Source: Actinomycetes bacterium
GTDB lineage: Bacteria > Actinomycetota > Acidimicrobiia > Acidimicrobiales > Poriferisodalaceae
Length of the DNA: 37,585 nt
Assembly (NCBI GenBank): GCA_024228575.1
Contig: JAAETH010000711.1
Location: 1 to 37,585 of the forward strand
Reading direction: 5' to 3'
Shown here: positions 8,147-18,323 of the stretch, piece by piece
Layout of the letters: each line of letters begins with the position of its first letter
Position numbering within the stretch: the stretch's first letter is position 1
Made by a program: the position numbers and the translations under genes
The notes under the pieces: model-generated
Database searches by the model: none
What the model was told of the DNA's origin: nothing
Seen by the model: only the letters and a program-made list of their open reading frames with translations

Positions 8147-9222
8147 CCCATTCCCCGAAATTCCCCGTCCAAGGGGGGCCTTTTCGCTGGCGCGGTGCCG
8201 CGGCCCTGCACGATGCCGGGGCCGATGTCCGACCGGACCGGCTCGACCCCAACATCTCGAGGCTCTTGGGCGATGGACTCCGTGCCAGAGGCGCCCAAAG
8301 CGCCGGGGTCCGCCTCAGTGCTCGCACCGACGCTGCGTCCCTGTCGCTGACCCTCGGGTGTTCACCACCCTCCGAGGGCCCGCCGCCGACACTGGCGGCC
8401 ACGGTGAACGGCCGTGTCGCGTACGTCGGGGAAGCCTTCGGGAATGTTCGCGTGGACCTCCAGAAGGCCCTGGGGTCGAGCCGCCCAGCCGATGTCGATC
8501 TGTGGTTGCCCCACAACTGCTCGACAGCACTCTCTGGCTCCATCGTTTGTCCCGACGGCTCGCAGACCACTGCCGACGATCGAGATCTGTTCAGATGGAC
8601 CGTGTATGGCTCGTCGATCACCCAGGCCGTGCACGCTTCATCACCGGTCTCGGGATGGGCCTCGAGGGTCGCTCTCGAAAGGAACTGGGATCTGACGAAC
8701 CTCGGCTTCGCTTCTGAGGCGATGCTCGACCCACTGGTTGCGAGACAGATTGCGGCCACCGCGACAGACCTCGTCACGGTGTGCGCCGGCATCAATCCCC
8801 ACACCGCTGGATCGATGTCGTCAGGTGTCTTTCGCAGCTTGTTGGCGGGGTTCATCACCACCATTCGCGACGGTCACCCCACGATCCCGATCGTCGTGGT
8901 GTCGCCCATCATCTGTCCCGATCGCGAAGATTCTCCATCCCAGCCCCGCGCACTGCCGACGATGGGACGACGAGCACTGGCGCGCATGCCCTGGGCCAAC
9001 TCACGGAACCTCGTCGGCCCGACGCTCGCGTCGCTGCGGGCCGACGTCCACGATGTAGTCGACGCGCTGAACGAGACAGATCAGGCTCTGACCGCCATCG
9101 ACGGTACGAGGCTGCTCGGCCGTGCCGACGCGGCCCATCTGGGTGATGGTCTTCACCCAGACGACGACGGTCATCGGCTCATGGCCGAACGTTTCCTCGA
9201 CCTTGTGGCCGACCCTCGCTGA
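8143..9222 (+). CDS. SGNH/GDSL-type hydrolase or acyltransferase (SsfX3-like)
   Basis: This 359-residue protein has a beta-rich N-terminal domain (about residues 1-145, with the DVDLWLP motif resembling the GxDLY/SsfX3 N-terminal domain) and a C-terminal SGNH domain. The nucleophile Ser is in YGSSITQ (block I), Gly in NLGF (block II), Asn in CAGIN (block III), and the Asp/His pair in DGLHPDDDGH (block V). Such enzymes remove or transfer O-acyl groups on sugars; SsfX3, a relative, transfers salicylyl in a tetracycline pathway. No signal peptide is seen. The ATG at 8143 overlaps the previous stop (ATGA); an in-frame ATG at 8134 is also possible. It ends 5 bases from the end of the convergent PKS gene. 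Acylation or deacylation of the local glycan is my inference. Confidence 0.75.
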   Translation: MTHSPKFPVQGGPFRWRGAAALHDAGADVRPDRLDPNISRLLGDGLRARGAQSAGVRLSARTDAASLSLTLGCSPPSEGPPPTLAATVNGRVAYVGEAFGNVRVDLQKALGSSRPADVDLWLPHNCSTALSGSIVCPDGSQTTADDRDLFRWTVYGSSITQAVHASSPVSGWASRVALERNWDLTNLGFASEAMLDPLVARQIAATATDLVTVCAGINPHTAGSMSSGVFRSLLAGFITTIRDGHPTIPIVVVSPIICPDREDSPSQPRALPTMGRRALARMPWANSRNLVGPTLASLRADVHDVVDALNETDQALTAIDGTRLLGRADAAHLGDGLHPDDDGHRLMAERFLDLVADPR

Positions 9223-9227
9223 ATGCT

Positions 9228-12200
9228 TCAGCTCGAGGTGTCCACCGAACCGGCCACCGCGTCGATCGCAACACGGAGTTCGCCGGCCAAGGACTCGACG
9301 AGTGGTTCCGAGAGACGGGCGGTGGGGTACACAAGTGTCACGCCGACCCTCTTGCCATCGACGGCTGCCATGACCGCGATGTCGTGGTCGCGTGGGTTGT
9401 CCGGATGGTTCCCGTCACCCAACGGTTCGTCGACCACTTCCACCGCCTGCGGAGCCGAGGATTCGATCGGACGCCCGACGTAGTTGAAGAGCACCCTCGG
9501 TCGGGGCCGGGTCGTCCCCTCAGAAGGTCGTTGATAGCGCAGAACGTCGAACGTCCAGGCGCGATCGATAATCGAACGGAGGGCCTCTACCCTCTCGGGG
9601 GTGCTGACCGGGGAGGCGTCGAGCCAGACCGGCGAGTACGAAAGAAAGAACCCGACGGTCCGCGACAGATCGATGCCGGGAATCAGCCGGCGTCCATGTC
9701 CGATGACATCGACCCCGACCGTGGGAGATCCAGTCCAAGATCGGAGGGCGTCACCGAGGGCGAGCAGGATGAGTTCGTCGACGCGCCCGACCCCACTCTT
9801 GAGGAGTGCGCCCGACGTCTCCTCGTCGAGCCACATGTGTGTGTCAGAAGCCAGCAGGTTCGTGTTCGGGGCGCGGGTGTCGCCCGGCCAGTTCACCTCG
9901 GTGACCTCCAGCGCGTCCCACCTCAACACGTCGGTGTCGGCTTCTTCTGATGTGGCCAACTCGTCGAGAACGCTGGGCCAAACCGAGAAGGGGAGTGTCG
10001 GTCGCGCCAGCGAGTTGGGGTCGCCGGTCGCCAACAGAAGGTCCAACTCGTCGACGAGGGAAAGCAAGGACAGGCGATCGCTGACGAGGTGATGGAGGCC
10101 GACGAAGACTCGCTGATCTCCATCGTCGGTCTCGACAAGGCTGAACCTCGCCACCGGTCCGTCCGTTATGTCGAACTCGTCCTGCCAGCCCGCAGCGAGG
10201 GTTTCTAGTTCACTCGAGGCCACGTTCTCGACAGCATGAACGGTGGTCGATCCTCCTGCGTCGGCGTCGACAAACTGGGCCCATCCGGGGGGTTCATCGG
10301 TGGGGCGGATCCGTGTGCGCAAGGCGTCGTGTCGTTCGACCAGCACACCAACTGCTTCCTCGATCCGAGACCATTCGAGACGGCCCAGCGGAGCAAGCCA
10401 GGCACAGACGTTGAAGCGACTCGGGTGCGGAGAACCTCGTTCGAGGAAACGCCGTTGTGCGGGGGAGAGCTTCTGCCACCCGACCACACTGCGTTGAGTT
10501 TCATCCGCTCCGCCGAGGTCGTCGGCTGCGAGGCGGAGCAATTCGGCCACGAGGTCGGCCAGCCTCGTATTGTCGAAGATCAGATCGAGCGGGACCTCAG
10601 AACCGACGTGATGCCTCAACCTGTCGGCCATCCGAGCCACCTGAAGAGAGTCGCCGCCGAGATCGAAGAAGTCATCGTCTGGGGAGATCTCGTCGACTCC
10701 CAACAAGGTTGACCAAATCGCTGCGACACGTTCTTCCAACGACCCCTCACCGTCGATGTTGTCGACTCCGTCGTCTTGTGCGAGAGCTTGCTCGAGGAAC
10801 GGACTGATGACGGTCTTGTCCGCCTCGACCCGCTTGCGCAGGTCGGTGGTGGAAACAAACAGTGTGGCGCAATCGGCGGTGAGAGCTCGCCCGAAGAGCC
10901 GCACTCCGTCCAGGGGGGTGAACGAGTGAAGCTCGTCCATCAACTTGATGCCCGACTTGTAACGGTCGGCAAAGTCCTGGGCGACTCGAACCGACATGCC
11001 GATGTCGACCCAATCGTCCCACGCAACCGTCACCACACGATCAGCGTTGAACACATCTGTTTCGGCCAGCGCCTCGACGAAGGAGTTGGACGTCACGTAG
11101 CCCACTTGACCAAACCGGTTGTGGTACAGCTGTGAGGCAATCGAACTGGACAACAAGACGAAGTCGAGACTTCGCTGCCCACACACGTCTCGGAGTGCGC
11201 CGGCCAACACGACCGCCCCATAAACCTTGGCGGCAATCGCCGAATGGGCAGCAGCAGGCGAACGGCGATGGATCGCACCCTCGTCGTCGGCGACAGCGGC
11301 AGCCACGATGACACCATCGATCGGGCCGAGTTTTTGCTCGACGTCCGATATGGCCTGTGTCATCGCGACCTGGTCGGTCGCGTCGACGGCAAACACTTCG
11401 ACACCCGGAGACGATTGCTCGATCGCTGCCAGTCGTTCGAGGCGACGTGTTGTCTCGGGGTTTTCGGGGTCGGGAGAGGGGCGCCCCGATCGGCTGGTCA
11501 GGGCCAGTCGTGCTCCGTGGTTCTCGGCCAGATGACGACCGAGCGACAGGCCGACACCACCGAGGCCTCCCACGATCAGGTAGGTGCCGCCGTCGCGCAC
11601 GGGTAGGTCTTGATCGAGCGGCTGGGGGAGGGTCAAGGGGTCGAGGTCGTGCACCCATCGGTGACCTGAGCGGATCGCCACGAGCCTGTGTTCGTCCTCT
11701 GCGGAGGTGAGGGTTCGGCCGAGACAACCGAGCGTATTGTCGGTGAGGTCTTGCCCGATCGCGACATCGACCAGTCGACACGAGATCCCCGCGTACTCGA
11801 GGGGGATGACCTTGACCGGACCACCCAGTGCCGCCGACGTGGGGACCACCGTTTCGCCGCCCATGACGTCGTGGGCTCCGGAACACACGACATCTATCTG
11901 CACTCGATGATGCTGGGATGTAGCCGCCAAGGCCCTGGCCAGAGACAACAGGGTGTTGACACCTCGATCGAGGAGGGAACCGGTGGTGTCGATGTCGATC
12001 GGCGGCGCGGCCTCGTGTATGGACCACAGATGGACGACGCGCCGAGGGCTCCTGCCCTGCTCGGCCAGTTCGCCGACAACCGATGCGAGGCCGTCATCGT
12101 CGGCAGCGGCGACGATGTCGACCTCGAGATCGGTCGAGTTCCCGAGCGTCACTACATGAACGTCATGGTTCCTGGCCCGGAGGTCCTCGATGATCGCGGC

Positions 12201-15032
12201 ACAACGATCGTCATGTGTCGCCAGCACGAGGACACAACCGGTTTCGCCAGCGGTCGGGGTATCGCGCCGCCACGATCGGGCGTAACACCAGCGGTCGATG
12301 TCGTCTCGTTCTGTGGGCACCGCCACCGCTTGGGGTGTGTCCGATTCGTCGGGCAGTGCGAGCACATGGCGGGCTTCGGGCAACCACAGTCGCTTGTGAT
12401 CGAGAACACTCGTAGGAGCCGGAACCCTGGTTCTGGTGACGGGGCCGTGTACCAGCTCCCAGTCGACTTCGAGGCCACTCGCCCAGATCGAACCCAGGGC
12501 CTCGAGAGCCACGACATCGCCTGGTCGTCGATCGCGATCGGTTCCGATCACCGAGACCGTTGTCGGAGCCGAACCAAACGAGGTGTGCGACATGGCGAAG
12601 GCCCCAAGCGCGCGCCCGGGACCCACCTCGACCAGCAACTTCGTGGCGTGATCGCATGCAATCACGTCGAGGCATTTGTCGAACCTCACCGCACTACGAA
12701 TCTGCCCACCCCAGAATTGCGGATCGACCGCCTGAGCATCGGTGAGCCAGCCTCCCGTCACATTGCTGAGCATCGGGATCGACGGGGCGGACAGGTCGAC
12801 CGACGCGAGGACATCCGTGAAACTCCGCGCCGCTTCCTCCATGGCCTGCGTGTGGAACGCGTGAGAGGTCGCCAGTGTGGCGAAGGTGATGCCCTTCTTC
12901 TCCAGCGAGTTGCAGAACCCCTCGACAGCGGCGGCGGTGCCGCCGGCGACCGACGCGCCAGACGCGTTCGCAACCGCAACCTCCACACCATCGGTCAGAT
13001 GGGTCGAAAGTTCGTCAGCGCTGAGCCGGGTCGCGACCATCACGCCAGGATCCATCGATTGCATCAGACGGCCGCGGGCCGCTATCACCCGCACGGCGTC
13101 TCCCAGCGAAAGCACCCCCGCCAGAACCGCTGCAGCGAACTCGCCGACGCTGTGTCCCAGGAGCACATCTGGGGTCTGGCCCCACGCCTGAAGCTGCCGG
13201 GCCATGGCGTACTGCACGCTGAAAAGGGCAGGCTGGGTGATCTCGGTTTCGCGGAGCCGAATAGTTGCTTCGGTATCGTCGCGGTCGGCGAGAAGGAGGG
13301 GCCGAAGATCGATCCGTTCCCTGTCGTTCAGCAGGGTGAGAACGTCATCGAGTGCATTCGTGAATTCATCGATGCGACCGTGGGCACCCCCCATTCCGGG
13401 GAACTGGGCTCCTTGTCCCGAGAACATCCAGACCGAGCCCGAACGGTTGGCGGCTTCGAAAGCCTTGGCCCTCGTGCCGTGTGTGACGTCTGAGGCACCG
13501 GGGTCGACAACCTGGATCCGCCGGTGACCAAGTGTGGCGCGCCCCACCTCGAGAACCTCGAGCTCGCTGCGGCCCAAGACCCCACGCTTGGCCCACTCGA
13601 GTGCCTCGGACGCTGTCTCATCGGCACCGACAGACGAGCTGGCCGACGTCATCAGAACATACGGCCGATCCAACGGCCTGTTCGTCGAGCTGATGGCTGG
13701 CGCCTCCTCGACGATGACGTGAGCGTTGGTGCCACCGATGCCGAACGAACTCACCCCGGCGCGACGAAGGTCGGTGCCCTCCGAATCCCATTCGACGAGT
13801 CGGTCGGCGACGATGAAGGGACTGTTGGCGAAGTCGATGGCCTCGTTCGGTGCCTCGAAATGAAGGCTGGCGGGGATCTTCGCCTCTCGCACCGCGAGCG
13901 CTGCCTTGATGAGGCCGGTGACACCCGCGGCGGCATCGGTGTGACCTGTGTTGGTCTTCACCGAACCGATGTAGCAGAAGCCGTTGCGATCGGTCGTCTC
14001 GCGAAAGGCCTTTGTGAGCGCTGCGACCTCGACCGGATCGCCGAGTTTGGTACCCGTACCGTGGGTCTCGACGTAGGTGACATCGTCGCCCGTCACGCCG
14101 GCGACAGCCTGGGCGAGGGCGATGACCTCGGCTTGACCCGCAACCGACGGTGCCGAGTAGCTGACCTTGTTCGAACCGTCGTTGTTGATGGCAGAACCGG
14201 CTATGACCGCATGAACCGTGTCGCCGTCGGCAAGTGCGTCGCTGAGGCGTTTCAGGACGACAACTCCGGCACCCTGACCCAACGTCGTACCGTTTGCGTT
14301 TTCGTCGAAGGCCCTGCAATAGCCATCCTCGCTGAGGATCATGCCCTGCTGGTAGAAGTAGCCGACCCCTTGACGCAGGTTCACGCTGACCCCACCGGCC
14401 AGAGCCATGGTGCAATGGTGGTCGAGCAGATGTTGGGCCGCCAGGTGCACGGCGACGAGCGATGTCGAACATGCCGACTGGACATTGAGAGCAGGCCCGG
14501 TCAGGTTGAGACGGTGTGAAATTCGCGTCGCCAAAAAGTCGCGGTCGTTGCCGATCATCTGATCGAACGCGGTCAGCGAATCGGTTGCGTCAGGACGCCC
14601 GAGCAGGGTCGCGTGGTCTATCGGATTGCAGCCGGCGAAAACGCCGACCTCGCCCGGCACTTCGAAGGGGTTGTACCCCGCATGTTCCAGAGCGCGGTAC
14701 GCCACCTCGAGTAGTACGCGAGCCTGAGGATCGGTCATCGATGCTTCGCGGGGCGACATTGCGAACAACTCCGCGTCGAACTCGTCGAAATGTGGGAGCC
14801 TTGTGCCGCGGCGAACAAAGTTGTCCCGGCCGTAGACCGATGCCGGTATCCCGAGTTCGTCGAGTTCGTCGTCTGTGAACTCGTGGAGGCAGTCGCGTCC
14901 ATCGAGCAGGTTCTGCCAGAACGTGTCGAGGTCGGGTGCCTCGGGATATCGCCCGGCCAGGCCGACGATGGCGACCTTGTCGGGTTCATCGAGGCCGTCG
15001 AGGTCGAGGGCTTCAGTATCTGGGCTGTGCAT
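9228..15032 (-). CDS. Type I PKS module KS-AT-KR-ACP with a C-terminal epimerization/condensation-like domain
   Basis: The protein has 1934 residues. KS spans about 16-445 (Cys188 in QSACSTS, His324 in VETHGTGT, His364 in NTGHTDA). AT spans 534-870 (Ser628 in GHSVGE; HAFH at 724-727 predicts malonyl-CoA). A structural KR half lies at about 915-1140. The catalytic KR spans 1145-1340 (GGLGGVG; Lys1269, Ser near 1297, Tyr1312, Asn1316; Asp pair at 1249-1250 weakly suggests a B-type, D-hydroxy product). ACP spans 1432-1502 (Ser1462 in LGGDSL). A condensation-superfamily domain spans 1520-1930 and looks most like an epimerization domain (HHLVSDR, GHGRR, SRTVGFF, FNYVGR). There is no DH, ER or TE. 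It would add one malonate unit and reduce the ketone. The ATG at 15032 falls 17 bases after the NRPS stop; the longer reading runs into that gene. A phosphopantetheinyl transferase must act in trans. Confidence 0.92.
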   Translation of the reverse strand: MHSPDTEALDLDGLDEPDKVAIVGLAGRYPEAPDLDTFWQNLLDGRDCLHEFTDDELDELGIPASVYGRDNFVRRGTRLPHFDEFDAELFAMSPREASMTDPQARVLLEVAYRALEHAGYNPFEVPGEVGVFAGCNPIDHATLLGRPDATDSLTAFDQMIGNDRDFLATRISHRLNLTGPALNVQSACSTSLVAVHLAAQHLLDHHCTMALAGGVSVNLRQGVGYFYQQGMILSEDGYCRAFDENANGTTLGQGAGVVVLKRLSDALADGDTVHAVIAGSAINNDGSNKVSYSAPSVAGQAEVIALAQAVAGVTGDDVTYVETHGTGTKLGDPVEVAALTKAFRETTDRNGFCYIGSVKTNTGHTDAAAGVTGLIKAALAVREAKIPASLHFEAPNEAIDFANSPFIVADRLVEWDSEGTDLRRAGVSSFGIGGTNAHVIVEEAPAISSTNRPLDRPYVLMTSASSSVGADETASEALEWAKRGVLGRSELEVLEVGRATLGHRRIQVVDPGASDVTHGTRAKAFEAANRSGSVWMFSGQGAQFPGMGGAHGRIDEFTNALDDVLTLLNDRERIDLRPLLLADRDDTEATIRLRETEITQPALFSVQYAMARQLQAWGQTPDVLLGHSVGEFAAAVLAGVLSLGDAVRVIAARGRLMQSMDPGVMVATRLSADELSTHLTDGVEVAVANASGASVAGGTAAAVEGFCNSLEKKGITFATLATSHAFHTQAMEEAARSFTDVLASVDLSAPSIPMLSNVTGGWLTDAQAVDPQFWGGQIRSAVRFDKCLDVIACDHATKLLVEVGPGRALGAFAMSHTSFGSAPTTVSVIGTDRDRRPGDVVALEALGSIWASGLEVDWELVHGPVTRTRVPAPTSVLDHKRLWLPEARHVLALPDESDTPQAVAVPTERDDIDRWCYARSWRRDTPTAGETGCVLVLATHDDRCAAIIEDLRARNHDVHVVTLGNSTDLEVDIVAAADDDGLASVVGELAEQGRSPRRVVHLWSIHEAAPPIDIDTTGSLLDRGVNTLLSLARALAATSQHHRVQIDVVCSGAHDVMGGETVVPTSAALGGPVKVIPLEYAGISCRLVDVAIGQDLTDNTLGCLGRTLTSAEDEHRLVAIRSGHRWVHDLDPLTLPQPLDQDLPVRDGGTYLIVGGLGGVGLSLGRHLAENHGARLALTSRSGRPSPDPENPETTRRLERLAAIEQSSPGVEVFAVDATDQVAMTQAISDVEQKLGPIDGVIVAAAVADDEGAIHRRSPAAAHSAIAAKVYGAVVLAGALRDVCGQRSLDFVLLSSSIASQLYHNRFGQVGYVTSNSFVEALAETDVFNADRVVTVAWDDWVDIGMSVRVAQDFADRYKSGIKLMDELHSFTPLDGVRLFGRALTADCATLFVSTTDLRKRVEADKTVISPFLEQALAQDDGVDNIDGEGSLEERVAAIWSTLLGVDEISPDDDFFDLGGDSLQVARMADRLRHHVGSEVPLDLIFDNTRLADLVAELLRLAADDLGGADETQRSVVGWQKLSPAQRRFLERGSPHPSRFNVCAWLAPLGRLEWSRIEEAVGVLVERHDALRTRIRPTDEPPGWAQFVDADAGGSTTVHAVENVASSELETLAAGWQDEFDITDGPVARFSLVETDDGDQRVFVGLHHLVSDRLSLLSLVDELDLLLATGDPNSLARPTLPFSVWPSVLDELATSEEADTDVLRWDALEVTEVNWPGDTRAPNTNLLASDTHMWLDEETSGALLKSGVGRVDELILLALGDALRSWTGSPTVGVDVIGHGRRLIPGIDLSRTVGFFLSYSPVWLDASPVSTPERVEALRSIIDRAWTFDVLRYQRPSEGTTRPRPRVLFNYVGRPIESSAPQAVEVVDEPLGDGNHPDNPRDHDIAVMAAVDGKRVGVTLVYPTARLSEPLVESLAGELRVAIDAVAGSVDTSS

Positions 15033-15049
15033 GTTCGATCGAGTCCGGA

Positions 15050-18304
<3,255 letters not shown>

Positions 18305-18323
18305 GTCTTCTCCGGGGTCGGCT

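Noticed and set aside
11688-13493. Long plus-strand frame of 601 codons
   Set aside because: It lies entirely opposite the PKS AT and KR coding region, where all domain motifs are on the minus strand; its peptide has no family features.
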